Assembly: GCA_023205875.1 (NCBI GenBank)
Contig: CP060766.1
Location: 124,001 to 188,000, forward strand
Origin: Chloropicon primus
Taxonomy: Eukaryota > Chlorophyta > Chloropicophyceae > Chloropicales > Chloropicaceae
Direction of reading: 5' to 3'
DNA length: 64,000 bases
This document shows positions 10,100-20,643 of the stretch, in pieces (positions within the stretch are counted from its first letter, which is position 1; each line of letters starts with the position of its first letter). A program made the translations under genes and the position numbers. The notes beneath the pieces were generated by a model. The model made no database searches, was not told the origin of the DNA, and worked only from the letters and a program-made list of their open reading frames with translations.

Positions 10100-13000
10100 A
10101 TGGCGACGCTGGAGTTCCATCGAGCGATCGTGGAGGAGCTGACGGAGGTGGAGGAGGGTGAAGGCACCTCGATCACGACGCCAGCCTCAGCCCAAGCCCT
10201 CCGGAATCCTTCCTCACTCGTCGTTTTGGGTGAAGGACTCGGGTTGAGTTACGTCATCGCGGAGCTCCTGAGGATTCACTTGGAGGAAGCAGGACGAGCA
10301 GAGAGGCATGGCGGCGAGAGCAGGCACAGGTTGGTCATCCTGATTGGGTTCTCCGAGTACCAGAGGAAAGCGATCGTGGCGGTCTTGGCGAGGGACAGGC
10401 GGAAGCGGGAGGAAAGCCTTCGGCAAGTTGGATCAGACGGAGCAGACAGAGAAGCACACTCTGGCTCGAGGGAGAGTGTGGTGGGAGACATCGACTCGAG
10501 CGTGGGGTCGGCGGAGCGGAGCCGTCTCTACGCCCTCGGCGGCTGCCTGTTCGTGACCACGAGGATCCTCACGGTCGACTTCCTGCAGGGACGGTTGAGC
10601 CCTTTGCGAGTGTCTGGCCTCTACGTCGGTGGAGCACACAGGCTGAAGGATGACTCGGGGGAGGCCTTTTGCGTGCGGATGTACCGAGGGACGGGCCATC
10701 ACGGCAACCCTGAAGGCGACGAGGGAGCCGGTAAGGGGAACAAGTTCGGTTTCGTCCACGCCTTCACGGACGAGCCGACGGCTTTTGCTGGGACGTTCAA
10801 GGTCGAGCACGTGATGAAAGCCCTGCATGTGAGGAAGGTCTTCCTCTGGCCGAGGTTTGAGACTCGGGTACAGGAGTCTCTGCAGCCAGACACGGCCCCA
10901 CCTGAGCCTGTCGACGTGGAGGAGCTGGGCTTGGTTGACTCTGACAGCGATGATGGCAAAGTCGAGGAGGAGAAGGGAAGCAAGCTGAGCATGCCGGAAG
11001 TGGTGGAGCTGAGCATACCGGTGACAAGGTCGATGGAGATCATACAGAGCGCACTTGCTTCAGCGATGGAGTCGTGCCTCAAGGAGCTTGGGCAGCACAA
11101 ATTCCTTGGCCTCGAATTCGACCTCACGGTGTCCAACAACCTCTTCAGAGACTTTGGCAGGTCGATCCAGAGGCAGCTCGACAAGAGGTGGCATCTCGTT
11201 TCGAGGAAGACCAAGCAGATTACGAGGGACCTTTCCACGCTGCGCCGTTTGGCATTCTGCGTGCTCCGATACGACAGCCCCACGTTCCTTCAGTACCTCG
11301 AGATGCTCAGAGCGACCGAGAGTGTGAACAGCATTTGGCTCTTCCTTGACGACGCCCACGTCATCTTTGACGAGGCCAAGAAGCGGGTTTACAAGTTCGT
11401 GAGGGACGATTCGGGGGGGGAGAAGAAGAAGAAGGGGAAAGGCGGGGCGCCGCAGGCTACAGGCAGCCAGCACAAGGTCGTGCCAGTGCTCGAGCAGCCC
11501 TCCAAGTGGGAGCACCTCAAGCAGGTATTGGAAGAAATTCAGCAGGACAGATCCAAAATGCTTCAGGGGATTGACGACGTCCGAGACCGGGGGGACGATG
11601 GAGGGGGCTCGTCCATGTACCCCATTCTGGTCTTGACACAGGAGAACCTGGTGGCGACTCAGCTTCAGCATTTCGTCCTCATGGGAGGGGAGGCCATCAT
11701 GAATGATGCCTTCAATCTGTACCTGGCGTGGCGTAACCTCTCCACGAAGGGGAACCAGGCCAAAGGATCGAAGAACCCGAGGGACAAGGGCAAGGGCAAG
11801 AACAGCGACTACAGTTTGAGGATGACCGGGGCAGCGGGCGTGTCCATGAGGCACGAGGATCAGGCCTTGCAAAATGCGGCGCCTGTGGAGAAGAAGCGCA
11901 AGAGGGCAGCCAAGGGGAAAGTCATTGACTTGGAGGAGGAGGAGGATCCCCGTGGGACGCCGTGGTTGATGGAAGGAGTTCATTTCTATGCACTGGAGGG
12001 GAGGGAGCTCGAGCTCGAGCTGCACAGGATCAAACCATCCTTCGTTGTGCTCTACGACCAGAGTCCGTCCGCTATTAGGCAGCTCGAGGTGTACAGTGCC
12101 ACGACGCTTCACGAGATGAGGGCGTCGAACTGCGAGACTGAGGGACACTCTCGCCTTCTGAGGATTTACATGCTGTTTTACGCCGAGAGCCTGGAGCAGC
12201 AGAAGTTTTGCACGGCGGTGGACAGGGAGAGGAAGGTCTTCAAGTCCTTGATTGAGCAAAAGGCGGTGATGATGGCGCCGATAGCAGAGGACGGAACGGC
12301 CGTCGTGGAGAAGCCCACCAGCAGTCTCAGGGACCCCCTCGGGGCCACCACGCCCCTTCTTCCCTTCGGGGCAGGGTCCAGCTCGAACAATGCTGTCACG
12401 AGGCAAGCGGGGGGCCTTCTCGCCAAGGCGAAGAAGAAAGCGGGGTCCATCGTCGTGGACATGAGGGAGTTCATGAGCAACCTGCCTGGAGTCCTGCACG
12501 CCTACGGATTCCAAATCTCTCCCTGCACGCTAGAGGTGGGGGACTACATTCTGAGTCCCGAGATTTGCGTGGAGAGGAAGGCGATTCCTGACTTGATTCA
12601 GTCGTTCGGGTCCGGCAGGTTGTTCCAGCAGGCCAAGGCCATGGCCAAGCACTACAGGTACCCCGTGCTGCTGATCGAATTCTCGGGAGACAAGGCGTTC
12701 GCGCTTCAGGGTCCAGATGATTGGTCCTCCGGTAGCGACATCTCCCAAAGGGCCCTGGGGTCCAAGCTGTCCCTGCTCGCGATCCACGTCCCGAAGCTGA
12801 GAATCATCTGGTCCAGGTCGACGCAGGCCACCGCGGACATCTTTGCCCAGCTCAAGTCTAACCAGGAGGAGCCCCGCTTTGAGGACGCCCAGCAGATCGG
12901 GATCCCCGAGGACCCCCACCTCAGGAGCAACAACAACGTCAATCAGGCGGCGCTCGACGTCCTTCAGAAGCTCCCGGGGGTGACCCAGACCAACTGGCGC

Positions 13001-13144
13001 CAGCTCGCCTCCAAGGCGAAGACTCTGAGCAGAATTGCGGCCATGTCGGAGGAGGAGCTCAGGAAGGTGATGAACAGCTCCAAGGGCGCAAAGGCTCTGT
13101 TCAACCTCCTGAACACCGCGTGTGTGGGGGTCCCTTCCCTCTGA
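10100..13144 (+). CDS. XPF: XPF/ERCC4 DNA repair endonuclease subunit
   Basis: XPF (Rad1/UVH1 in other lineages) pairs with ERCC1 to cut 5' of bulky lesions in nucleotide excision repair. It also acts in crosslink and recombination repair. The single-exon protein has 1,014 residues. An N-terminal degenerate SF2 helicase-like region contains FVTTRILTVDFLQGRL. The ERCC4 nuclease domain has GDYILSPEICVERKAIPDL, giving the GD...ERKxxxD active site (D815, E825, R826, K827, D831). A C-terminal tandem HhH domain holds LPGVTQTNWRQL. A basic region (KKRKRAAKGK) about residue 600 could be a nuclear signal. The ATG at 10100 begins MATLEFHRAIVEEL, like plant and fungal XPF starts. TGTAA at 13170-13174. 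The ERCC1 partner is not in the window. Confidence 0.95.
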   Translation: MATLEFHRAIVEELTEVEEGEGTSITTPASAQALRNPSSLVVLGEGLGLSYVIAELLRIHLEEAGRAERHGGESRHRLVILIGFSEYQRKAIVAVLARDRRKREESLRQVGSDGADREAHSGSRESVVGDIDSSVGSAERSRLYALGGCLFVTTRILTVDFLQGRLSPLRVSGLYVGGAHRLKDDSGEAFCVRMYRGTGHHGNPEGDEGAGKGNKFGFVHAFTDEPTAFAGTFKVEHVMKALHVRKVFLWPRFETRVQESLQPDTAPPEPVDVEELGLVDSDSDDGKVEEEKGSKLSMPEVVELSIPVTRSMEIIQSALASAMESCLKELGQHKFLGLEFDLTVSNNLFRDFGRSIQRQLDKRWHLVSRKTKQITRDLSTLRRLAFCVLRYDSPTFLQYLEMLRATESVNSIWLFLDDAHVIFDEAKKRVYKFVRDDSGGEKKKKGKGGAPQATGSQHKVVPVLEQPSKWEHLKQVLEEIQQDRSKMLQGIDDVRDRGDDGGGSSMYPILVLTQENLVATQLQHFVLMGGEAIMNDAFNLYLAWRNLSTKGNQAKGSKNPRDKGKGKNSDYSLRMTGAAGVSMRHEDQALQNAAPVEKKRKRAAKGKVIDLEEEEDPRGTPWLMEGVHFYALEGRELELELHRIKPSFVVLYDQSPSAIRQLEVYSATTLHEMRASNCETEGHSRLLRIYMLFYAESLEQQKFCTAVDRERKVFKSLIEQKAVMMAPIAEDGTAVVEKPTSSLRDPLGATTPLLPFGAGSSSNNAVTRQAGGLLAKAKKKAGSIVVDMREFMSNLPGVLHAYGFQISPCTLEVGDYILSPEICVERKAIPDLIQSFGSGRLFQQAKAMAKHYRYPVLLIEFSGDKAFALQGPDDWSSGSDISQRALGSKLSLLAIHVPKLRIIWSRSTQATADIFAQLKSNQEEPRFEDAQQIGIPEDPHLRSNNNVNQAALDVLQKLPGVTQTNWRQLASKAKTLSRIAAMSEEELRKVMNSSKGAKALFNLLNTACVGVPSL

Positions 13145-13475
13145 CCCCTACCAATACCTAAACCACCCATGTAAAGAAAAACGAGTTACTGTATTGTATT
13201 GTATTGTATGCTGTGAGAGTCCAGGTGCTCGCCAACCGTCAAGGGAACCGCACTTCCTTGATCAAGGGATGCAAAGGGCGGAGAGACAGGGGAGGGGAAG
13301 AGAAACGGAGAGAGACAGAATAGCAGGAGATGGCGACAATGCCTCCCCTCCATCCATCCATACCCCCACCAGTATCATCACCAGCACCAGCCTACCAGCC
13401 AGCCTCATTGCCCCGCACGTGACTTTTCTGGAATAGAAAGGCAGCGAAGGCGGAGAGCGCTTTCGCTTTTCGGAC
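13145..13475. other. XPF-CDPK spacer
   Basis: Contains a TATTG-type repeat (about 13193-13208) and a purine-rich stretch. No gene is seen. Confidence 0.5.
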
Positions 13476-15581
13476 ATGGGGTACGCGAGCAAGGAGTACG
13501 GTCGCCTTTGTGGGAGGACGACGTGCGGAGCAGGGGTGCGGACCGTGGGTGCAGGTCGGAAAGCCCGCCTCCCCGCCGTCGTCCCGGGTCCGGAGCGCCT
13601 GAGTCACGGCACAAGAACAAGTTCGAGGAGTTGTGGTGCTCGAGGTGGTGGTTTCCTTCGCCTCCTCGAGGATGGGGACGGGCGGGACGGCGTCGTGTGC
13701 AACTTGTTCAGGCCGAGGATTGGCTCGGAGAAGAGGTTCGCGGCTTCGGTGACCGTCGACGAGGAGCTGCTCCACATTGCGCCCACGCAGTTGATTTACC
13801 CGGAGGAGTGCACGAGGATATACGGCTACCCTCGAGACGACCAGCTGCACGAGAAGTACAAGCTGGGGAAGGTGATTGGGGCGGGGAGCTTCGGGGTCGT
13901 GAGGGAGGCGACCGTGATAGCAACAGGGGAGAAGGTCGCCGTGAAAACCATCTCGAAGCTCTTGAAGCGGATACCGAACCACTTGAAGAAGCAGGGGGAC
14001 AGGGGGACCATCTCCAAGCACCTGACGAAGCTCCAGCTCGAGGTGGACGCCATGAAGTCCCTAAGGGGCTCTCTCAACGCGGTGAGGCTGTACGACCTCT
14101 ACGAAGGGGACCATGAGGTAAGGCTGCTGCTGCTCTCTCTACCGAGCTCTCTCTTTCTCTCTCTAGCTGTGTGCGTGTTTGTTTTGCCGTCTTCTCGCGG
14201 ACTGACTGACCCTCGCGAACACATACGCATATGCAGATCCACCTTATCATGGAGTTGTGCACCGGGGGCACAATCTACGAGAGGATCACTGCGCATGACT
14301 TCACGGAGGTCTCGGCCGCAAAAGTGGCTCGGTCTATCCTTCAAATGCTCTCCCAGTGCCACAGCAAGGGAGTGATTTACATGGACGTGAAGCCGGAGAA
14401 CTTCCTTTACCTCACCGACTCGCCGGACAGTGTCCTGAAAGGCACGGATTTCGGCCTGGCCCTCAAGTACAACGTGGGCGAGAGACTGTCAACGAGAAGG
14501 GGGACGCCGGTGTACATGGCACCGGAGGTGATACTGAAAGACTACAACCAGAAGGTGGACTGCTGGTCCGCGGGTGTGCTGATCTTCCAGCTTTTGCACG
14601 GCAAGCTCCCCTACTCGAGCAAGCTCAAGGGGCACTCGGTGAGGGATGTCTGGGAAATGATCCTCAACAGCGACATCGACTTCTCGCCAAGCACTTGGGC
14701 GGATTTCTCGAGCGACTCGAAGGACTTTGTGGCCTCGCTCTTGCAGCGGGATCCCTCCAAGAGACTGTCCGCAGTGGACGCTTTGAAGCACCCGTGGCTT
14801 CAGGAGGGGGGCGCTCTGGAGAGCAGCAGCCAGGAGCAGAACAGGCCGCTGGAGAGCAGCATCATCCAAAGACTGCAGAGATTCGGCACGTACTCCTTCC
14901 TCAAGCAGGTCGTTCTGAGCAAGATTGCCGGCGAGGCAAACAAGTTCTCGGCCATGTCGCCTCAAATCTTTGATTTTTTCAACTCGTTGGATAAGGACAG
15001 GTCGGGAACGATTTCGTATGACGAGCTCAAGCAGGGCCTGAACAACGCAGGCTACCAGCTCGCGGATTCGGAAGGTAGGAATCTCGCGACTACCGAACGA
15101 GCGCGCGCGCACACACACACACACACTCTCTGCGCACCCAATCGACAGCAAGTAGGACTGACGAATCTTGATGATCGCTTGCTTTCCTCGCTCCTCTTGT
15201 CCAGCCCACCAACTTTTGTCTGCCATTGACACGGATGGCAACGGCGTGCTGGACTTGAATGAGGTCTTTGCCTCCCTTGTCGACTGGAGCGATTTGCACA
15301 AGGACGAGAACTGGAACGCGTGGTGCAAGAAGATGTTTGAGAACTTGGACATCGACAAGAGCGGCGCGATTGATTTGGAGGAGCTCACCAAGCTTTTGCC
15401 CAAGAACATGGAGGGCCAGAGGACCGTCAACGCGCTGAGGATGCTGAGGGAGGTGGACACGAACGGCGACGGCAAAATTTCGTACGAGGAGTTCATGCAG
15501 ATGATGAACGCTGAGGATGAGTTCCTGCTCGTGGAGTTCGACTCTCGAATGTCTCAGGGCAGCTTGGGAGAAAACGCGTAG
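13476..15581 (+). CDS. Calcium-dependent protein kinase (CDPK)
   Basis: CDPKs couple cytosolic Ca2+ to Ser/Thr phosphorylation without calmodulin. Three exons (13476-14117, 14237-15074, 15205-15581) give 618 residues. A poorly conserved N-terminus of about 125 residues precedes the kinase: Gly loop GAGSFGVV (about 136), VAVK Lys157, DFG at D285, and MAPEV. The catalytic loop reads YMDVKPEN (D264), so the HRD His and Arg are replaced. An autoinhibitory junction follows, then four EF-hands: DKDRSGTISYDE, DTDGNGVLDLNE, DIDKSGAIDLEE and DTNGDGKISYEE. The second intron falls between EF-hands 1 and 2. Gly2 after Met might be myristoylated, though the MGYASK context is not ideal. TTGTAA signals are at 15627-15632 and 15637-15642. 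It is convergent with the ankyrin gene, only 63 bp apart. Confidence 0.95.
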
Positions 15582-15644
15582 ACAACACGGGGGTGAAAAA
15601 GTCCAGTACGCATGTGCGCTTTGCTGTTGTAATATGTTGTAATA

Positions 15645-16661
15645 CTAGGCCATGAGTACGAAAGCTTTATTGAGCTGAGTTGCTGCGGCGGTGAGTGACC
15701 CTGCGTCGTCCTTGCTGCTGTTGCTCTCCTCGAGGATCCACTCGCTGACGCTGACTTGGCGAGCGAGGCGAGCGGCAAAGTAGCACGCCGCCGTGTCCCA
15801 GGAGATACCAGACCTGCTGGCCCATTTCAGGATCTCAATTCGGCCGGACTTGGCCGCGGCGATGCAGAACGATCCGTCCCACGGGGCGTGGGTGCCCGCG
15901 CTTACCTCGCGCTTTCTCATCCACTTGAGGACGTCCAAATTTCCTCCGTGCGCGGCGGCGACGCGTGCCTCTTCCGTTCCCTCCAATCCCTCGCTTCCCA
16001 TCCATTCGAGTACGTCGATGTGCCCGCCGAGGGCCGCGCGGCAGACGTGCGTCTGGTCCAGCAAGCACCCCTCGGACTTGGCCCACTTCAAAAGTTCCAT
16101 GTGCCCACGATACGCGATACAGAGGAGGGAAATCTTGCCGTCACGGGCAAGGCTGTAGCCCTGGCCTTTGAGCCACTTCAGGACGTGGAGATGCCCCCCC
16201 TGGGCTGCCCCACGGCCGACCCTGTAGCCGTCGATGTCCAAGGGAACGCCATGGTGCACGAGCCATTCGATAATCTCCTGCTGGCCTTGGAAGCCTGCAA
16301 GATGCATGAGCTCGTTGTCGTAAATGAAGGGGGTGAACTCGGTTCCCCGGAATCCTGGGGAGCAGCCCTCCTTCCTGAGCCCCGAATGAAACACCCAACG
16401 GAACCAGTCCAAGGTGAACCGGGTCGGCGTCTCGAACAGCGAGCACAGGCTGAGATCGGTCTTGACACCGAGGCCCCTGGAACCGGCTGCGCTCCCTTGG
16501 ATGCGAGAGAAGGCCTTGCACACGGATGAGAAGGCCAAGTGATCGTACTTGTCCAACTTGGCCAGAATTTTGTCTTCCCAGATATGGTCCGGGAGCCCCA
16601 GCACGTTGTGTGGTGTGCATGTGTGTGCCACCTTCCTCCTCTTCGCACCAAATGATGCCAT
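15645..16661 (-). CDS. F-box-like ankyrin-repeat protein
   Basis: The 338-residue protein (from the ATG at 16661) has an N-terminal F-box-like segment, LGLPDHIWEDKILAKLDKYDHLAFSSV. About seven degenerate ankyrin repeats of the form GGHLHVLKWLKGQG follow. F-box/ankyrin proteins are usually SCF ubiquitin-ligase adaptors; this subtype is expanded in algae and in large DNA viruses. The substrate is unknown. The decayed relative at 35028-35845 shares the architecture, including the WFxWVFxS linker. The frame is open 38 codons upstream with a His run, but MASFGAKRRK is the more natural start. Confidence 0.8.
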   Translation of the reverse strand: MASFGAKRRKVAHTCTPHNVLGLPDHIWEDKILAKLDKYDHLAFSSVCKAFSRIQGSAAGSRGLGVKTDLSLCSLFETPTRFTLDWFRWVFHSGLRKEGCSPGFRGTEFTPFIYDNELMHLAGFQGQQEIIEWLVHHGVPLDIDGYRVGRGAAQGGHLHVLKWLKGQGYSLARDGKISLLCIAYRGHMELLKWAKSEGCLLDQTHVCRAALGGHIDVLEWMGSEGLEGTEEARVAAAHGGNLDVLKWMRKREVSAGTHAPWDGSFCIAAAKSGRIEILKWASRSGISWDTAACYFAARLARQVSVSEWILEESNSSKDDAGSLTAAATQLNKAFVLMA

Positions 16662-17078
16662 CGCGCAACCAACCACGATGAGCTCGCTCAGACAATCCAA
16701 GTTGCGATGATGATGATGATGATGATGAGGGTAACAAGCCTTGGGCGCCTCCTGGTTCCGCTTTCTGTCCCGCATTAATCACTCATGCCCCCCTCAAGGC
16801 CTCCATTTCCCATCTCCGCCTTGCAGACTTTTTCGAAGTCACGGTCCTCGGGACTTCATTCATCGATCGATCAGGAGGGAGGCGGCTCGGGGGCGCAGGA
16901 GGAGGAGGGACTTTGGTTCGTTCCCGCGTGCGAAGGTTTGTGCGCGTCGTCGTGGGAGAGCGGCAGGACGAACTTCCAGGCGAGGCATCACTCGGTTCTC
17001 TCCCTCCGTTGACGCGGCGGACGAGGAGAAAGCGAAGGTTCGCCGAGGTAGAAGAGGAGGAGGAGGAGGAGTCTCGTG
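16662..17078. other. Divergent spacer between ankyrin and uS9 genes
   Basis: Holds a CAT/ATG trinucleotide run (about 16706-16727), a TTTTCGAAGTC motif (about 16830) and CATCGATCGATC (about 16860). No gene is seen. Confidence 0.45.
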
Positions 17079-18128
17079 ATGATGCTGAGGATCCAGAGGC
17101 TTGTCTTGGGGTCTCACCTCGCGACATTGGCGAGGGTTGGACTCGCGTCGTCCGTGTCGACGAGTGCGGGGAAGGCTCTGAGCGCTTCTGAGGTCGGCAC
17201 GAGCTTCGCGAAGGGAAGGGAGGACGAGCTTGTTTGGGCCTGGAGAGGAGGAAGCCGTGGACTGGCGTCTTCGGCGGGCGAGGGAGAGGAGACGGGAGTG
17301 ACGAGCCACGACCTCATTCCTGAAATCATGCCAAGCATCGAGGATCTTCTCAAGGTACGTGCATCGACTGCGCTGCGGGTGGCGGAAAAAACGAACGTCG
17401 TCCTCGTCGCCGTCCAAGCTGACTTTTTGTGAATCGCTTCCTACCGAACTGCCTCACTTGTGACGTCAAAACAAAAGGGATCTGGCGAGGACGAGGACGA
17501 TGCGATTCGGAACACGAATGCGGAGGTGACCATACTTCCACGAGTCGTGAACAAGGTGGGTCGCTCTTCCCTTTCTCTCTGCTGCCCTAATGTACACGGT
17601 CTTCTTTCCCTCCCTACCGCTGACTGACACCGGTTGACTTGGATGCAGTACGGGCACTCGTACGGCCTAGGAAAGAGGAAGTCTGCGGTGGCGAGGGCGT
17701 GGCTGAGGCCTGGATCGGGGCAGATCACTGTGAACGGCGTTCCTGCCGCGGAATACTTCCGTTCCTCCACGGGAGGCCTCAAGGCCGCGAAGCCCTTTGC
17801 TGTGACCGGCACGGTGGACCAGTTCGACGCTCACTGCAAGGTCAAGGGTGGCGGGACGACGGGCCAGGCCGAAGCAGTGAGCCTGGCCATCAGCAGAGCC
17901 ATCCAGTTCTACGATCCTCCCAAGAGGGTCGCGTTGAAGGTTTACAAGTAAGTGTGTGTGTGTGCGTGTGCGTGTGTGCGTGTGTTCGTGTTTGCCCCAG
18001 AGGTGAGAATGAAGGTGCTGACTCTTGTTTTCTTCTGCAGTCTTCTCACGAGGGACAACAGGGAAGTGGAGAGAAAGAAGCCCGGCAAGGCGAAGGCCAG
18101 GAAGAGCTTCCAGTGGGTCAAGCGCTGA
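17079..18128 (+). CDS. Organellar ribosomal protein uS9
   Basis: uS9 sits in the small-subunit head and its C-terminal tail reaches the P-site tRNA. Four exons (17079-17354, 17478-17555, 17649-17947, 18041-18128) give 246 residues. The mature domain shows YGLGKRKSAVARAWLRPGSG, NGVPAAEYF and GGGTTGQAEAVSLAISRA. It ends in a basic tail, KKPGKAKARKSFQWVKR, whose KSFQWVKR closes the S9 family where bacteria have KKPQFSKR. The roughly 110-residue N-terminal extension begins MMLRIQRLVLGSHLATLARVG, which looks mitochondrial. A plastid location is possible but less likely. Intron 3 opens with GTAAGTGTGTGTG. TTGTAA at 18194-18199. Confidence 0.9.
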
Positions 18129-18290
18129 TGCAGCAGCAGGAGAAACGCAGGAAGAGAAACGCAGAGTCCTCGGGCGTTTTCGCGTGTTTGTATTTGTAAA
18201 GAGATTCTTCGGGAGAGAGACCTCCACAGGAATTCGCAAAAAAAACTCAGCAATATATAACGTTTCATTTGGTTGTTTATTTTTCGCGGC

Positions 18291-19640
18291 CTACAAGAGG
18301 GGAGCGACGTCAATAATGATTTTCCCGGCTGCCCGGGACGTCCTCGAGCGCTCCAATGCGTCCTGAAGGTTCTCCAGCGGATGAGCGGAGTCCACGGGAA
18401 CTTCGAGCTTGTTCAGCTCGGTGAGGGTCACGAGCTCGGAGAGGTCGTCCCCGTTCGCCGCGACGATGAAGTTGGCGAACTTGGTCCTGCAGTCCTTTGG
18501 AATCGTGGGAGCGAAGTTCGCGATGGAGACGAATGGCGCTCCGCTCTTGAGGACCTTGTCCGCCTTGGAGACGTCCGAGTCGTCTCCGACGCAGTCAAAG
18601 ATCATGTCGAACTCCTGGCCCGCGAGGTCTTCCGCCCAGTCCCGCACTCTGTAGTTGATGACCCTGTCCGCCCCGAGGGACTTGACCCAGTCCAACTTGG
18701 TCTGCTTGCCGCCCACCGGCATCTTGGCGTCCGACGCCGTGGCCGTGACCCGGGCCCCGACCGCCTTTGCGAGCTGAACCCCAAAACACCCGGTGCCCGT
18801 GGAGCCCCCGAGGACGAGAACCTTCTGGCCCTTCTTCAGGCTGCCCAGCGGGCCTCCCTGGAGCGACCTGCCGCCGGACCCCGTGAACAGGGCCTGGTAA
18901 GCGGTGAGGCCGGCCAGGGGGAGCCCCGCGAGCTCCCTGGGGTCGCTGTACCCGGGAATCACTGCGACCCTCGACGAGGGGAGGCAGCAGTACTCCGCGA
19001 AGGACCCGGCCAAGCCGCCCTCGCCGCCCTCCACGGAGCACGTCTCCATCAGGCCCAGGTACCCGATGACCCTCTCCCCGATCTCGATGTCCGTGCCCGG
19101 GCCAACGCCCTCGATCACACCGGAGAAGTCGAAGCCGGGGGTGTAAGGCTCCCTGGCCCGGAAGAGCGGCGTCCCTCCCCCCATGAGCTTCCAGTCGATC
19201 GGGTTCACCGAGGCGTGCATGACCTTGACGAGGACCTCCCCCTTCCCGGGCTTGGGCACGGGGGCGCTCGTGTCGAGCTCCAGCTCTCCCGCCACCACCC
19301 TCCACGCCCTCATCTCCTTCTGGACGCTCTCCAGGCCGCAACCCTCGAGGTGGTCGCACAGGTCCTCGTGCTCCTCCCACCTGCCGCTGAAGTTGGACGA
19401 GCTCAGGAAGGACCTCGAGGACTGGATCTTCGTGCTGTCGTGCGCCATCAAGCTGTCGATGTAATTCAACGCCAAATCCCTCCCCGATGGATTGTAGCAC
19501 TCCAAGCTCTGCACCGAGCATCCCCCGCCCGACGCCGAGGAGTGGTACGAATCAAAGCTCCGCCCGGAGCACGCGGGACTCTCACATGGTGTAGCAACGA
19601 GCGCCATCGTGTTCTCTTTTCTGTGGATCATGGCGGACAT
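18291..19640 (-). CDS. Zinc-free medium-chain dehydrogenase, quinone-oxidoreductase-like
   Basis: NAD(P)H-dependent oxidoreductase of the MDR superfamily, quinone oxidoreductase/RTN4IP1-like branch. The 449-residue protein has an extra N-terminal region of about 110 residues, then the GroES-like domain (GEVLVKVMHASVNPIDWKLMGG, YTPGFDFSGVIEGVG, GERVIGYLG). The Rossmann domain follows with VLVLGGSTGTGCFGVQLAKAVG and SLGADRVINY. The zinc-ligand Cys/His set of alcohol dehydrogenases is absent. Plant relatives sit at the plastid envelope and mammalian RTN4IP1 is mitochondrial; here the leader is Ser/Cys-rich without a clear signal. ATG codons at 19640 and 19607 are both possible starts. It is divergent from the RING gene with 140 bp between. 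Confidence 0.88.
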   Translation of the reverse strand: MSAMIHRKENTMALVATPCESPACSGRSFDSYHSSASGGGCSVQSLECYNPSGRDLALNYIDSLMAHDSTKIQSSRSFLSSSNFSGRWEEHEDLCDHLEGCGLESVQKEMRAWRVVAGELELDTSAPVPKPGKGEVLVKVMHASVNPIDWKLMGGGTPLFRAREPYTPGFDFSGVIEGVGPGTDIEIGERVIGYLGLMETCSVEGGEGGLAGSFAEYCCLPSSRVAVIPGYSDPRELAGLPLAGLTAYQALFTGSGGRSLQGGPLGSLKKGQKVLVLGGSTGTGCFGVQLAKAVGARVTATASDAKMPVGGKQTKLDWVKSLGADRVINYRVRDWAEDLAGQEFDMIFDCVGDDSDVSKADKVLKSGAPFVSIANFAPTIPKDCRTKFANFIVAANGDDLSELVTLTELNKLEVPVDSAHPLENLQDALERSRTSRAAGKIIIDVAPLL

Positions 19641-19780
19641 CGGGAGGACGAAAGAACGTTACGCCGCCATGACCATGACCTGCAGACTTTTTCCCCGCCA
19701 TCTCGAGGATCGAAAATCACGAGGGCCGTGATCGACAAAATCGTCGAGATGGCGGGAGATTGAGATGGAGGAGGAGACCG

Positions 19781-20566
19781 ATGAGGACGACGGTTACGAT
19801 GAATGAGGAGGAGACGGGAGACGTGGCGGGCGCACATGCCATGCCGCGGACGAACCATGACTGGGAGGACACGCCGGGCACGATGGTGAGGGTGCCGGCA
19901 GTGGACTACGATGCAGTGGATGGGATCCTGTTGGCACAGAGGAGGCTGCTGATGGGGGAGCCCAGAGCCAACGCGACGTACGCGACGATCCGAAGGGTGA
20001 GCACCGAGGGTGTGGAGGAGGGGTGGGGCTTCCAGCCTCCCTCGGTTCCCTCGAACGTGACACTGGCCAGCGTCGTGGTCATCGGTGCAGCGACCTTGTC
20101 GATGTTGTACGTGATGTGGAGGACCTGGAGGCACTTGGGGGGGGGCGGGACGAACGAGCAGGGGCAGCAGCTGAGGAGCGTGAACTACTTTCCCGACGCG
20201 AGGGGGGAAGCCGTCGCGGAGGAGAAGGGTCTGGGGCCACTCCTCGAGGAGGTGAGGCAATTCACCTTTCGCGTGTTCGGGTCGAAGAGAACGGTTGCCA
20301 AGTACAGCGCGGGGGAGTGTGCGATCTGCATGGACGCGTTCGTTGAGGGGGAGAAGCTGAGGGAGCTGCCGGTGTGCGGCCACGTCTTCCACTGCGGGTG
20401 CGTGGAGGAGTGGCTGTCCGAGCACACGACCTGCCCGATTTGCAGGATGGACGTGAAGGCCACCCTGGAGAAAGTGGTGGAGGAGGAGGGGGCCGTCACC
20501 GTCACCCTGTCCTCGAACGGAGACCGCGTCGTCTTCCGCATCAGAGCCGACCCGCTCGATCGATGA
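19781..20566 (+). CDS. Membrane RING-H2 E3 ubiquitin ligase
   Basis: Probable E3 ligase that transfers ubiquitin from an E2, anchored in a membrane. The 261-residue protein has one transmembrane segment (VTLASVVVIGAATLSMLYVM, about residue 90) and a RING-H2 near residues 178-220. The RING reads CAICMDAFVEGEKLRELP, CGHVFHCGCVEEWL, then TTCPICR, with C3H2C3 spacing as in the plant ATL/RNF families. An N-glycosylation sequon (NAT) before the membrane span suggests a luminal N-terminus. Starts at 19781 or 19799 are possible. TTGTAA at 20606-20611. Substrate unknown. Confidence 0.88.
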   Translation: MRTTVTMNEEETGDVAGAHAMPRTNHDWEDTPGTMVRVPAVDYDAVDGILLAQRRLLMGEPRANATYATIRRVSTEGVEEGWGFQPPSVPSNVTLASVVVIGAATLSMLYVMWRTWRHLGGGGTNEQGQQLRSVNYFPDARGEAVAEEKGLGPLLEEVRQFTFRVFGSKRTVAKYSAGECAICMDAFVEGEKLRELPVCGHVFHCGCVEEWLSEHTTCPICRMDVKATLEKVVEEEGAVTVTLSSNGDRVVFRIRADPLDR

Positions 20567-20643
20567 CGAGAGAGTGAGTGACTACGGTGTGATTGCAATA
20601 GCAATTTGTAATGTTATATTTATCCCTCATAAGAGCAACTCGA

